A stretch of DNA of 54,806 nt from Candidatus Limnocylindrales bacterium (GCA_035559535.1 DATMBG010000033.1:125573-180378); one strand, 5' to 3'; shown: positions 8,669 to 17,048, numbered from the stretch's first letter. The notes: a model not told the origin generated them from the letters alone. Made by a program: numbers and translations.

Positions 8669-9394
8669 ATGTCGGTACCACTTCTAGAAGTAGAAAAAAT
8701 TTCCAAACGGTTTGGAGGTTTTCAGGCCCTGAGGGAGGTTTCCTTACATATTTATATAGGCGAGAGAGTTGGTTTAATCGGGCCGAACGGTTCGGGAAAG
8801 TCTACCTTAATCGGTATCATTTCCGGGCTTCAAGCCTGTGATAGGGGCAAAGTGTTTTTTCATAGACAAGAGATTACCACATGGCCGGCTTACCGGAGGG
8901 CCCGACTGGGAATTGCCAGAAGTTTTCAGATTCCCAGGCCCTTCCCAAGTATGACCGTTCTGGATAATGTATGCATACCCCTTGAGTATGCGACCCATGA
9001 AAAATCCTCACAATCCCAGGTAGTAGACGAGGCCCAGCAGATTCTTCAGCGGGTTGGGTTGATCTCAAAGAGGAATGTAAAATCCACCGAATTGACTCAA
9101 ATTGATCTGCGAAGGTTAGAACTGGCCCGAGCGCTGGCGATTAAACCAAAACTACTCCTGTTAGATGAAGTCATGGCCGGATTGTCTACCGGGGAAGTAG
9201 ACGAACTTCTTGGACTTCTTTACGAGCTAAATCGGCAAGGTATTGCCGTCGTGATGGTTGAACATATCATGAGAGCGGTCATGGGATTTTCCCAGAGGGT
9301 AGTAGTTCTCAATGCCGGAAGTAAGATTGCAGAAGGGACGCCGGAAGAAATTGTGAAAATTGAAGAGGTGGAGAGGATCTATCTTGGCGAGTAG
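8669..9394 (+). CDS. livG: Branched-chain amino acid-type ABC transporter ATPase (LivG)
   Basis: A 241-residue cytoplasmic ATPase subunit. Walker A 'GPNGSGKST' is near residue 36, the Q-loop region is 'IARSFQIPRPFPSMTVLDNV', Walker B is 'LLLLDEVMAGLS', and the switch histidine lies in 'VVMVEHIM'. The ABC signature, normally LSxGQ, reads 'LTQIDLRRLELARALA', a degenerate form. The DEVMAGL motif and the LivG-type C-terminus support the assignment over LivF. The ATG at 8669 lacks a strong RBS. It overlaps livF by 11 nt. Confidence 0.88.
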   Translation: MSVPLLEVEKISKRFGGFQALREVSLHIYIGERVGLIGPNGSGKSTLIGIISGLQACDRGKVFFHRQEITTWPAYRRARLGIARSFQIPRPFPSMTVLDNVCIPLEYATHEKSSQSQVVDEAQQILQRVGLISKRNVKSTELTQIDLRRLELARALAIKPKLLLLDEVMAGLSTGEVDELLGLLYELNRQGIAVVMVEHIMRAVMGFSQRVVVLNAGSKIAEGTPEEIVKIEEVERIYLGE

Positions 9395-10115
9395 ATTAGT
9401 TATAAAAGATATCTATGCCGGTTATGGAGCGGTCCAGGTCTTGCATGGTATATCCCTGGTGTTAAATGAGGGAGAGATGGTGGTTCTCCTGGGTACCAAT
9501 GGTAATGGCAAAACTACCCTGATTCACTGCATAATGGGTCTAGTGGTTCCCAACCTGGGTGAAATATATCTGGAACTGAACGGTCAACCTATGGAGTTAA
9601 CGGGCAGATCCCCGGAAGAGATTGTAAATTTAGGAATCTCTCTGGTTCCCGAAGGGAGAAGGCTGTTCTCGAAACTGACCGTCGAAGAAAACTTGCTGGT
9701 TGGGGCCTATCGTAAAGAAGCCCGTAAAAGTTTACGCCAAAATCTGGCCTTTTGCTTTGAAACTTTCCCTATTTTAGCAGAACGCAGGCATCAATTGGCG
9801 GGTACTTTAAGTGGAGGAGAGCAGCAAATGCTGGCCATAGCCAGAGCTCTCATGGCTCAGCCACGCATTCTCCTGGTGGATGAACCCTCTATTGGATTAG
9901 CACCTGTCTGGGTCAGTCGAGTAATTGCAAAAATCAAGGAGCTCCAGGAGCGGTATGGGTTAACAGTTTTGATGGCCGAGCAAAACTTTCATCAGGCAGC
10001 AAAAGTAGCAGATCGGGGCTACCTCCTCATTGAAGGGAAAATTGAACTTGAGGGTCTTAATCCTGAAGAACTGGGCAAACACGAGCTTGTGAAAAAATAC
10101 TATTTAGGGGTCTAA
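9384..10115 (+). CDS. livF: Branched-chain amino acid-type ABC transporter ATPase (LivF)
   Basis: A 243-residue ATPase subunit with Walker A 'GTNGNGKTT', signature 'LSGGEQQMLAIARAL', Walker B 'ILLVDEPSIGLAP' and 'GISLVPEGRRLFSKLTVEENL', which is typical of LivF. I place the start at TTG 9384, preceded 7 nt upstream by GGAGAGG; a TTG at 9360 is in frame but lies deeper inside livG and lacks an RBS. It overlaps livG by 11 nt and is the last gene of the liv operon. It converges on yqeB 38 bp away. Confidence 0.9.
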   Translation: MASRLVIKDIYAGYGAVQVLHGISLVLNEGEMVVLLGTNGNGKTTLIHCIMGLVVPNLGEIYLELNGQPMELTGRSPEEIVNLGISLVPEGRRLFSKLTVEENLLVGAYRKEARKSLRQNLAFCFETFPILAERRHQLAGTLSGGEQQMLAIARALMAQPRILLVDEPSIGLAPVWVSRVIAKIKELQERYGLTVLMAEQNFHQAAKVADRGYLLIEGKIELEGLNPEELGKHELVKKYYLGV

Positions 10116-10152
10116 TCGTTAGAGGATTAAGGATTCCCGGTCGGGTTTGGAT

Positions 10153-10956
10153 TTATGAAGTACCATTAAACACCATCAAGATGCCTTCTAAAACTCCTCC
10201 TGCGATGGCTCGGGCTTTTTCTGAGATGGTATAGCAATGTTCCAGAATTCCCCTGGGATCAATATCCCCCACTTTAATTCCCTGGGGAACCTGGATTCCT
10301 TCCCGAATAAGTCCCCGAAGGACTCCTGGAATCTGGGCTTTTACGGGAGTTTGACCGACATATAGAACCGTTTCTCCGGCTTTTACCCTATCTCCGATCT
10401 TTCTCATGTGCAGAGTCCTTCCAGGTCCTGGGGCCCTTAATACCCGTTCAGAAGTATATCCACCAATGACCCCGGGAACTCCCGTATCTGCTTCGGCACA
10501 ACCCTTCAAGATTAACCGCCCGAGGTGATGGCCCCGATTGGTTTCCACTACCATGTGAACATCCTCACCAGCCCGGAAACCGGGACCCAAACCTATAACC
10601 AGAGGGGCATCGGATAGATGGGTTCCGAGATTTTTTTTTGCCAGTATAGCATCGATCAAAACATCTGGTTTTAGATCCGCCTTGATAGAGGCGACCGGAT
10701 CTATTAGAACGGGAATAGCTTCCCTTTCCCATTCCTGAAAAATCTTTTCTAAAGAGTCGACATATCTGGCTATAATCCCCTCGACTTCTTTTTCCCCCTC
10801 GTAGATGGCTTCACTAAAAGAAACTTCTCGCCGGACTGCCAGAGGTTGTGGGATTTCGGTTATACAAACCTTAAAATGAGCCCGAGCCAATCGATGCGCA
10901 ACGCCCGTTGCCATTTCGCCACCGCCCCGGATTAAAATTTTCAGATCTAAGGGCAT
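10153..10956 (-). CDS. yqeB: Selenium-dependent molybdenum hydroxylase maturation protein (YqeB/EF2563 family)
   Basis: A 267-residue protein matching the EF2563/YqeB family, which accompanies Se-dependent molybdenum hydroxylases and is thought to act in cofactor maturation. Seen: an N-terminal Rossmann-like 'ILIRGGGEMATGVAHRLARA', 'VLIDPVASIKADLKPDVLIDAILAKKN', 'VIGLGPGFRAGEDVHMVVETNRGHHLG' and a C-terminal biotinyl-like barrel region ('RKIGDRVKAGETVLYVG'). I place the start at the ATG at 10956, because AGAGG lies just upstream and a longer in-frame start (11061) would run 98 nt into alr. The stop of alr overlaps this RBS, so the two are probably coupled. No molybdenum hydroxylase or selD is visible nearby. 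Confidence 0.85.
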   Translation of the reverse strand: MPLDLKILIRGGGEMATGVAHRLARAHFKVCITEIPQPLAVRREVSFSEAIYEGEKEVEGIIARYVDSLEKIFQEWEREAIPVLIDPVASIKADLKPDVLIDAILAKKNLGTHLSDAPLVIGLGPGFRAGEDVHMVVETNRGHHLGRLILKGCAEADTGVPGVIGGYTSERVLRAPGPGRTLHMRKIGDRVKAGETVLYVGQTPVKAQIPGVLRGLIREGIQVPQGIKVGDIDPRGILEHCYTISEKARAIAGGVLEGILMVFNGTS

Positions 10957-10963
10957 TTTTCCT

Positions 10964-12232
10964 CTAAGAGTAGCGGTATACCTGGTCATGTCCTCGAACG
11001 CAGACCACTTTACCTTCTTTAAGGTAGACCCGTGGAACTCTGCGACCGATGGAGCAGACAACTTCGTAGGGAATCGTTCCTATCCAGGCAGCTACCTCAG
11101 TAGCTGTGATTTGGTCAGTTTCTTGATTTCCCAGCAAAACAACTTCATCTCCCACCCTTACCTGGGGAATTCTGGATACATCCACCATGCAGAAGTCCAT
11201 ACAAACCCGGCCTATAATGGGACATCTCCTCCCTTGAATTAAGACTTCTCCCTTGTTGGATAAAAACCGACTGTATCCATCTCCGTATCCTACCGGTAGG
11301 GTAGCAATGAGGCTTTCTTGAGAAGTTATAAAACTCCTTCCATAGCTGATAGGGGTTCCTGGGGAAACTCTTTTAAGGAATACCACTTCGGTTTTAAATT
11401 TCATGACCGGCTTTAATGGAAGTACAGAAGCCAGGTCTGGGGAGGGGGGAATTCCGTACAAAGCAATGCCGGGTCTTACCATATTAAAAATGGGGGTCAG
11501 TCCCCCGGTGACCCCTTCAAACTGCTTCATCTGGTCGCTAACCAGTGCATTTAGCAGGCCGGCACTATTAGAGATGTGATAAAATGGTATCGGATAGCCC
11601 GCTTTTTTGACCTGATGGTAAATTTGATAGAACCGATGGATCTGAATTTTGACAAATTCATCTTCAGGTTCATCGGCTGTAGCAAAATGGGTTGCCAGAC
11701 CTTCCAGTTCTATTCCAGGATATGTAAAAAGGATTTCGAGAAAACCGAGGGCTTCTGTGTAGGGAACGCCCAGGCGTCCCATGCCGGTATCGACTTCAAC
11801 ATGGACTTTTACAATTCTCTCCTTTTGAATGGCCTGATGAGAAAGGGCCTGTACAGTTTTTAAGTCAAAAACAAAGGGGGTTAGCCGATAAGTAATAACC
11901 TGGGAGACCTGTCGGTCCACTATTCCACCCAAGATCACAATGGGGTTCTGAAGGCCAGCTTCTCGTAGTTCTATTCCTTCTTCAAGGGTTGCTACGGCTA
12001 ATTTCTTGGCTCCCGCCTGAATTAATTCACGGGCAACAGGTAAAACCCCGTGGCCATAGGCATCTGCTTTAATAACCGGTAAGATTTCAACCTGGTTTCC
12101 TACATGATTCCGGAGGAGGAAAAAGTTATAGATCAGACCTTCCAGATCAACTTCAACAAAGGTAGGACGCAAAGCCAAAGAGGGAAGAACGGGAAAATAG
12201 GAGAGCAAGTAGTTGTTCTCCTGTTCTCCCAT
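10964..12232 (-). CDS. alr: Alanine racemase
   Basis: A 422-residue PLP-dependent racemase making D-alanine for peptidoglycan. The PLP lysine lies in 'VIKADAYGHG', the domain continues as a TIM barrel with 'HVEVDTGMGRLGV', and the C-terminal beta domain has 'GYGDGYSR' and 'GRVCMDFCMVDVS'. It is longer than usual at the N-terminus: family members begin close to 'LRPTFVEVDL', whereas here about 20 extra residues precede it. Those residues, the ATG and the RBS are encoded by an octamer palindrome at 12191-12240, so the repeat appears to have supplied the start. It lies between dnaB (41 bp upstream) and yqeB. Confidence 0.95.
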   Translation of the reverse strand: MGEQENNYLLSYFPVLPSLALRPTFVEVDLEGLIYNFFLLRNHVGNQVEILPVIKADAYGHGVLPVARELIQAGAKKLAVATLEEGIELREAGLQNPIVILGGIVDRQVSQVITYRLTPFVFDLKTVQALSHQAIQKERIVKVHVEVDTGMGRLGVPYTEALGFLEILFTYPGIELEGLATHFATADEPEDEFVKIQIHRFYQIYHQVKKAGYPIPFYHISNSAGLLNALVSDQMKQFEGVTGGLTPIFNMVRPGIALYGIPPSPDLASVLPLKPVMKFKTEVVFLKRVSPGTPISYGRSFITSQESLIATLPVGYGDGYSRFLSNKGEVLIQGRRCPIIGRVCMDFCMVDVSRIPQVRVGDEVVLLGNQETDQITATEVAAWIGTIPYEVVCSIGRRVPRVYLKEGKVVCVRGHDQVYRYS

Positions 12233-12243
12233 TCTCCCTCTCC
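12191..12243. repeat. Octamer palindrome at the alr start
   Basis: Arms 12191-12207 and 12214-12230 are reverse complements at 14 of 17 positions; all three mismatches are transitions. On the minus strand the element reads as octamers GGGAGAAT GGGAGAAC AGGAGAAC. It covers the alr start codon, its RBS and the first 14 codons. Confidence 0.7.
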
Positions 12244-12273
12244 TCTTATTTTTTTATATTTTTTTAGGTTATT

Positions 12274-13635
12274 TTAAAAAGGTTGTCCTTCATTCCGGTG
12301 AGAAGTCTCTAGATTTTCGAACCGTGTGTACTCTTTGATAAAGGCCAGTTGAACAGTCCCGACAGGGCCGTTTCGTTGTTTACCGATGATAATTTCGGCG
12401 ATACCTTCTTGTTCTTCGGGATCATAGGCATCGGGACGGTAGATAAAGAGGACCACGTCGGAGTCCTGTTCCAGGGAACCGCTCTCACGAAGGTCTGATA
12501 ATTGGGGTTTTCGGTCCGATCGGGTTTCTACAGCCCGGCTTAGCTGGGAGAGTGCAATAACGGGGACGTTCAATTCCTTGGCCAGGGCTTTTAAAGATCG
12601 GGAGATTTCCGTAACTTCCTGCTGACGATTTTCATGTCGCCTCGTGGATCGTACCAATTGAAGGTAATCGACAATAATCAATCCGAGGCCACGCTCCGCT
12701 TTAAGTCGTCGGGCTTTGGCTCGCATTTCTAGAACAGAGATCGCGGGAGTATCATCAATATAAATAGGTGCTGCCGAAAGGGTTTCTGCTGCAGCCGAAA
12801 GGCGCGGCCAATCTTCTCGAGATACATAACCAGTTCGAACCCGATGAGAATCTACCCGAGCCTCTGCACATAACAGACGAATTCCCAATTGTTCCTTAGA
12901 CATTTCCAGGCTAAAAATCGCAGTAGGAATCCTTTCCCTTACGCCAACATGCTGTGCGATATTCAGACAAAAGGAAGACTTTCCCATAGCAGGCCGGGCC
13001 GCCACAATAATCAGATCGGAGGGTTGTAATCCCGAGGTAAGCCGGTCTAACTCAATGAATCCCGTGGGGATACCGGTAATAAATCCCTTCTTATCGTAAA
13101 GACTTTCAATGGTTTTAAAACTCTCTTTGATAACTTCCTTCAGGGGAGAAAATCCTTCTCGAATTCGGGTTTCAGAGATCTCAAAAATCAGCCGTTCGGC
13201 ATCTTCCACTAATTGGTCGATCTCTTCCGACTCGTCATAACAACGCGTAGTAATTTGAATAGCCGCCTGAAGCAACCGTCGCGCAACGGATTTTTCATGG
13301 ACGATCCGGGCATGAAATTCTACATTGGCAGCCGTAGGAACTACATCCACCAGGGCTGCAATATACGGAGGGCCTCCCACCTCGTCTAATTGTCCGCGCC
13401 GTTCTAATTCGTTTTTTAGGGTGAGAAAATCGATAACCTCTTCCCGCTCCGAAAGGGTAATCATGCACTCGAAAATTTTACTATGGGAAGGATGATAGAA
13501 ATCTTCCGGTCTGAGGAGCTCTAATGCTTTATAAAGGGCTTCGTTATCGATTAAAATAGCTCCCAAAACAGATTGCTCTGCATCCAGATCATGGGGTGGG
13601 AGCTTTTCAAAGGTCTTTTTAGCGACTTTGTCCAT
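12274..13635 (-). CDS. dnaB: Replicative DNA helicase DnaB
   Basis: A 453-residue hexameric replicative helicase that unwinds DNA at the fork. The N-terminal domain starts 'KLPPHDLDAEQSVLGAILID', and the linker and RecA-like ATPase domain follow with Walker A 'AARPAMGKSSF' (about residue 210), 'FSLEMSKEQL', Walker B 'LGLIIVDYLQL', and 'LSQLSRAVETR' with 'LSDLRESGSLEQDSDVV'. There is no intein; length is normal. I chose the ATG at 13635; an in-frame GTG two codons earlier is also possible. alr and yqeB follow in the same direction. Confidence 0.96.
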   Translation of the reverse strand: MDKVAKKTFEKLPPHDLDAEQSVLGAILIDNEALYKALELLRPEDFYHPSHSKIFECMITLSEREEVIDFLTLKNELERRGQLDEVGGPPYIAALVDVVPTAANVEFHARIVHEKSVARRLLQAAIQITTRCYDESEEIDQLVEDAERLIFEISETRIREGFSPLKEVIKESFKTIESLYDKKGFITGIPTGFIELDRLTSGLQPSDLIIVAARPAMGKSSFCLNIAQHVGVRERIPTAIFSLEMSKEQLGIRLLCAEARVDSHRVRTGYVSREDWPRLSAAAETLSAAPIYIDDTPAISVLEMRAKARRLKAERGLGLIIVDYLQLVRSTRRHENRQQEVTEISRSLKALAKELNVPVIALSQLSRAVETRSDRKPQLSDLRESGSLEQDSDVVLFIYRPDAYDPEEQEGIAEIIIGKQRNGPVGTVQLAFIKEYTRFENLETSHRNEGQPF

Positions 13636-13761
13636 AACCACATAATACGTAACGTATAATACCTAACATCATGGAACTAAAGAAAAACAAAGGAGGGAGA
13701 CTCGCTGGATGAAAGTTATAAAGGCGTAAGATGTTCTACTTGTGAATCAGGTCTTTAATAA

Positions 13762-13843
13762 TGCCGAAGGGGGGACTCGAACCCCCACGAGTTTCCTCGC
13801 CACCCCCTCAAGATGGTGTGTCTACCAATTCCACCACTTCGGC
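13762..13843 (-). tRNA. tRNA-Leu (anticodon GAG)
   Basis: The minus strand folds as an 82-nt tRNA with acceptor stem GCCGAAG/CTTCGGC, a D-arm region GGTGGAATTGGTAGACA, anticodon stem CCATC/GGTGG with loop TTGAGGG (anticodon GAG, reading CUC/CUU), a short variable arm GCGAGGAAACTCG typical of class II tRNA-Leu, and the T-arm GGGGGTTCGAGTCCCCC. The discriminator base is A (complement of 13762). The CCA end is not encoded. It lies 127 bp upstream of dnaB in the same direction. Confidence 0.95.
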
Positions 13844-14181
13844 ATATCTTAACCTTTATCATCCTATTTACAGTAACAGAATAATGCGTAGATCGGTTTC
13901 TGTCAATAAAAATGTAACAGTTAGGAGTCCGGGGGGGGCCGCAAGTTAGAGATTAGAATAAAAGTAGAAACTAACCTGGAGACTTCGGAGAAAGATTTTT
14001 TATCCCAACCTTCAATGCGTAACCTCTACACTTGTCTCGGACTTCAGTTCCCAATAAAACCCTTGACTTTTAAACTAAGTTAGCTAATTCTTAAAGAAAT
14101 CGAAAATTTTTCATCCGAAAGGCAAGGTCCAGGTTTTTGCCTTTTGTTTTGACTGTAAGTCACAAAGAGGAGGAGCTTGAT
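13844..14181. other. Intergenic region with candidate promoter
   Basis: A 338-bp gap between the divergent tRNA and the cytidylate-kinase-like gene. TTGACT at 14063-14068 followed 16 nt later by TAATTC (14085-14090) is a modest sigma-70-like promoter candidate for the plus-strand cluster. I see no gene or RNA structure here. Confidence 0.35.
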
Positions 14182-14877
14182 ATGCCTGTTGTTACCATAT
14201 CCAAAGAATTTGGTGCAGGGGGAACCGATATCGGAAGAAGGGTAGCCGAACTATTGGGGTTCGATCTGTTTGATAAAGAATTAATTTATGAAATTGCGTT
14301 AAGAGTGGGAGTAGATGAGAAACTTGTAGAAGAGTTTGACCAGGAACGTCACAGTGATCGGAAAGCATTTATCTCTAAATTTTTTGATCTTCACCCTATC
14401 GAGAATATACTGAATTACCTGGAAAGTTATATCGACAGACAAAAACGGAAGGAATTGGAAGAAAAACTGAATCGACCGGTAACCCCTTTCGATACCACAG
14501 GATGCTTTGATTCAGAAATCTATGCTAAGATGATGCGAGAACTTATGCATAGACTGGCTGCCCGGGAAAAAGGGGTTGTTATTATAGGTCGTGGTGGGCA
14601 ATGTATCCTTCAAGATTTTCCAAAGACCCTCCATGTGCGGATCGTAGCTCCTCTTGAGTTTAGAATTCAGCGGGTTATGGAGTTAAAAAACTTGGGCCGT
14701 GAGGAAGCCGAGAACCTTATCTATGAAGTCGACCTGAACAGTTCGGATTATATCCGACACTATCATGATGCCTATATTTCAGATCCTACCCTCTATCATC
14801 TCGTTCTTAATACTGCAAAATTGGGCCTTGATCACTCTGCCCAAACTATTTTGTGGATATGGAAACAAATTTTTTGA
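14182..14877 (+). CDS. Cytidylate kinase-like family protein
   Basis: A 231-residue protein of the cytidylate-kinase-like (Cytidylate_kin2) family. The P-loop-like start 'VVTISKEFGAGGTDIGRRVA' is followed by 'DLFDKELIYEIALRVGVDEK', 'KGVVIIGRGGQCIL' and 'VRIVAPLEFRIQRVMELKNLGREEAENL'. The family resembles CMP kinase, but its substrate is generally unproven. The ATG at 14182 is preferred over an in-frame upstream start at 14137 because AGGAGGAG lies just before it and the P-loop normally starts at the N-terminus. It heads a co-directional run with a sigma factor gene 77 bp downstream. Confidence 0.85.
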   Translation: MPVVTISKEFGAGGTDIGRRVAELLGFDLFDKELIYEIALRVGVDEKLVEEFDQERHSDRKAFISKFFDLHPIENILNYLESYIDRQKRKELEEKLNRPVTPFDTTGCFDSEIYAKMMRELMHRLAAREKGVVIIGRGGQCILQDFPKTLHVRIVAPLEFRIQRVMELKNLGREEAENLIYEVDLNSSDYIRHYHDAYISDPTLYHLVLNTAKLGLDHSAQTILWIWKQIF

Positions 14878-14954
14878 AACTTTTTTGCTTTCCTCTCATC
14901 TCTTAAATTGGAAAATGCTTTTTGAAAACCTTAATTTCTGGAGTAAAGAGATAG

Positions 14955-15488
14955 TTGATTGATCTTGTCAGCAAGGCCAAACAAGATGATGTAAACGCAT
15001 TTCACGAACTATATAAACTTTTTGGAAAAGACATCTACAATTTTGTATATCGGTTGACGGGGTCTAAAGAAGATGCGGAGGATTTAACCCAAGAAACCTT
15101 TGTAAAGGCTTTCCAAGATCTTAAAAACTTAAGAGATGATAGCCGATTTAAATCCTGGCTTTTCAGTATTGCCAGAAACGAAGTATATCAAAAGGCACGA
15201 CGACATGGATCTCGGGTTAAACCCTTGGAGGAGGAAGCTATTCAAATACCCAGCACAGAAAAAACCCCGGAAGAAGCCTACTTACATGGAGAATTAAGTG
15301 ATGTTGTTCAATCGGCCCTGGATTCGCTTCCTTTAAAATTAAAAACCGTACTTATATTGGCGGCTATTCAAAATCATAGCTACCAGGAAATTGCAGAGAT
15401 TGTAGGACGCTCCGTTCCTGCAGTCAAAACAGATATTCACCGGGCTCGACTTAAAGTTCGAGAGCATATTAAAAAGTATTTAAATTAA
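14955..15488 (+). CDS. ECF-type RNA polymerase sigma factor
   Basis: A 177-residue sigma-70 family ECF factor. Region 2 is seen as 'FHELYKLFGKDIYNFVYRL' and 'AEDLTQETFVKAFQDL', with 'RFKSWLFSIARNEV', and region 4 as 'LPLKLKTVLILAAIQNHSY' then 'QEIAEIVGRSVPAVKTDIHRA', a helix-turn-helix that reads the -35 box. The start is TTG at 14955 with AAAGAG upstream. The anti-sigma gene follows after 4 nt, and three exported proteins come next, so the regulon probably includes envelope functions. The inducing signal is unknown. Confidence 0.92.
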   Translation: MIDLVSKAKQDDVNAFHELYKLFGKDIYNFVYRLTGSKEDAEDLTQETFVKAFQDLKNLRDDSRFKSWLFSIARNEVYQKARRHGSRVKPLEEEAIQIPSTEKTPEEAYLHGELSDVVQSALDSLPLKLKTVLILAAIQNHSYQEIAEIVGRSVPAVKTDIHRARLKVREHIKKYLN

Positions 15489-15492
15489 CGAT

Positions 15493-16071
15493 ATGAACTG
15501 TCAACTTTGTTGCCAGGAACTTTCAGCCTATATCGATAAGGAATTGAACGAGAAAACTGCGGCGCAACTTCGTACGCATTTGATGACTTGTTTGAATTGT
15601 AAGACTGAGTATGAATCTTTGCTAAAGATGCAGGTTATGATGGATGAAGCCGAGGTTTTTGATCCTGATCCCGCCATCTGGATACGGATAGAGCGGCAGA
15701 TTAGCAGGAAAAAAGTTGATTTCTGGGATAGGGTCCTCTCCACTCTTCAAGACTTGATAGCACGTTATGCTTATTTTATCCATACACCAACCCTGGTTGG
15801 TTCCCTGGCAGCTATCCTGCTGATCCTGATGACCTTCAGTTTGTATGATAAGTATCAGGAAAAGCGAACTTTGATGGCTTGGGTTGAAAAGCACAGCCCG
15901 ACCCATATAAGCTTAGAGATTAATCCGTTTGGTTCTCAAGTTATAGAGAGTTTAGACGACAATCCGTTTGATACTTTTAAAGAGGTTTCCCTGGATCTTA
16001 ATGTGAATTACTTTGGGTCTTCATTTCCTTCAGAGAGCGAGACCCTGGAGAAAAATCCGTTTTCTCTATAA
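15493..16071 (+). CDS. Zinc-finger anti-sigma factor, membrane-anchored
   Basis: A 192-residue partner of the preceding sigma factor. The N-terminus has the zf-HC2 anti-sigma fold: 'MNCQLCCQELSAYIDKEL' then His-x3-Cys-x2-Cys in 'HLMTCLNC', which normally chelates zinc and holds the sigma factor. Residues about 97-116 form one transmembrane helix ('TLVGSLAAILLILMTFSLYD'), and the C-terminal 75 residues would be periplasmic. That tail carries three NPF tripeptides ('EINPFG', 'DDNPFD', 'KNPFSL') at regular intervals, a feature I do not know from the family. Pairing with the ECF gene (4-bp gap) supports the role. Confidence 0.87.
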   Translation: MNCQLCCQELSAYIDKELNEKTAAQLRTHLMTCLNCKTEYESLLKMQVMMDEAEVFDPDPAIWIRIERQISRKKVDFWDRVLSTLQDLIARYAYFIHTPTLVGSLAAILLILMTFSLYDKYQEKRTLMAWVEKHSPTHISLEINPFGSQVIESLDDNPFDTFKEVSLDLNVNYFGSSFPSESETLEKNPFSL

Positions 16072-16114
16072 GAAAAGACCATTTGGGATCTTATAGAAGA
16101 AAAGTTAATCAAAG

Positions 16115-16555
16115 ATGATAAAAGTAAAAAGGGTGTTACTTTGTTTTATAATAACAGGGGTCCTAGGCCTTATAGACATGGGGTATGCTCAAGATGCAGG
16201 GGAGATAAAACGGAAGCAGGCGGAGGCCATCCATGAACGCATTCGGATTCATTTTAAAAACCAAAATTATCCTCAGGTGGCAGCAGAAATGAATGAGTTG
16301 TTTCAACTTAAATTGCAGGGAAAAAATGAAGAATTGGTGGCTTTAGAGTTGACTGCCGTCATCACAAACCTCATTCGGGTTAAACAATATGCAATCGCCC
16401 ATCAAATCATAGATAACAGCTTAAACTACTTTACCCAACCGGATACACGAGCTACGGCATGGATCCAGAAGGGTAAAGTCTTTGAAGCCGAGGGAAAAAC
16501 CGAAAATGCCCTTGGAGCCTTCAAAAGAGCAGAAGCAGAAGCAAAGCGACGATAA
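16115..16555 (+). CDS. Exported TPR-like protein of unknown function
   Basis: A 146-residue protein with a signal peptide (residues 1-25, cleavage near 'GYAQDA'). The mature part is all-helical, with paired helices like tetratricopeptide repeats: 'IRIHFKNQNYPQVAAEMNEL' and 'AWIQKGKVFEAEGKTENALG' near the C-terminus. It follows the anti-sigma gene by 43 bp in the same direction and so may belong to its operon. TPR-type periplasmic proteins usually mediate protein contacts. No specific function can be assigned. Confidence 0.7.
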   Translation: MIKVKRVLLCFIITGVLGLIDMGYAQDAGEIKRKQAEAIHERIRIHFKNQNYPQVAAEMNELFQLKLQGKNEELVALELTAVITNLIRVKQYAIAHQIIDNSLNYFTQPDTRATAWIQKGKVFEAEGKTENALGAFKRAEAEAKRR

Positions 16556-16564
16556 AACCTTTCT

Positions 16565-16655
16565 TTGTCCATAGTCTATGGTCTAGGCGGAAGGGAGGCC
16601 AGTGATCCTGATCAGGACTATACTCCCTGAAGGGATAGACCAGGGACCATGGACA
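16565..16655. repeat. Inverted repeat of the TTGTCCATGGTC type
   Basis: Left arm near 16565-16586 (TTGTCCATAGTCTATGGTCT) pairs imperfectly with 16635-16655 (AGACCAGGGACCATGGACAA). It lies between two exported-protein genes, just before the RBS of the lipoprotein gene. The composition differs from the octamer family. Confidence 0.65.
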
Positions 16656-16685
16656 AAGGACCATGAACAAAAAGGAGACCTTATC

Positions 16686-17048
16686 ATGAGTAGAAATAAA
16701 TTTTTATTTGTGCTACTGTTGGCAGGAATGATGGTTTATGTATCCGGTTGTGCTGGTTATAATACCCAAGTTGGAGCTGTTACCGGTGCCGGTGCAGGGG
16801 CTTTAATCGGTTATGGTATCGGCCATGATACCCAGAGTACTTTGATCGGAACGGCCCTAGGCGGGACTGCCGGAGCAGTCATCGGCCATGGAATAGATAC
16901 TTACAACAGTCGTAATGGTTACCCGTATAATTATGGTTACAGCAATTATCCTTACAATTACGGGTACAGCAATTACCCTTACGGCTATAAAGGTCCAGCA
17001 ACGAGAAGTTATGTGGTACCGGCCCCAAACTCAACAATTAGAAGGTAG
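16686..17048 (+). CDS. Glycine-zipper lipoprotein
   Basis: A 120-residue lipoprotein. The signal peptide ends in the lipobox 'YVSGC', so Cys22 or thereabouts is lipidated. The mature part has a glycine-zipper helix pair ('GAVTGAGAGALIGYGIG', 'GTALGGTAGAVIGHGI') of the kind found in outer-membrane-associated SlyB/YMGG-like proteins. It ends with a low-complexity Tyr/Asn/Pro/Gly tail carrying three repeats of 'NYGYSNYPY' type. I chose the ATG at 16686 because GGAG lies upstream and the signal peptide begins there. It lies in the cluster downstream of the ECF sigma/anti-sigma pair. Confidence 0.82.
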   Translation: MSRNKFLFVLLLAGMMVYVSGCAGYNTQVGAVTGAGAGALIGYGIGHDTQSTLIGTALGGTAGAVIGHGIDTYNSRNGYPYNYGYSNYPYNYGYSNYPYGYKGPATRSYVVPAPNSTIRR

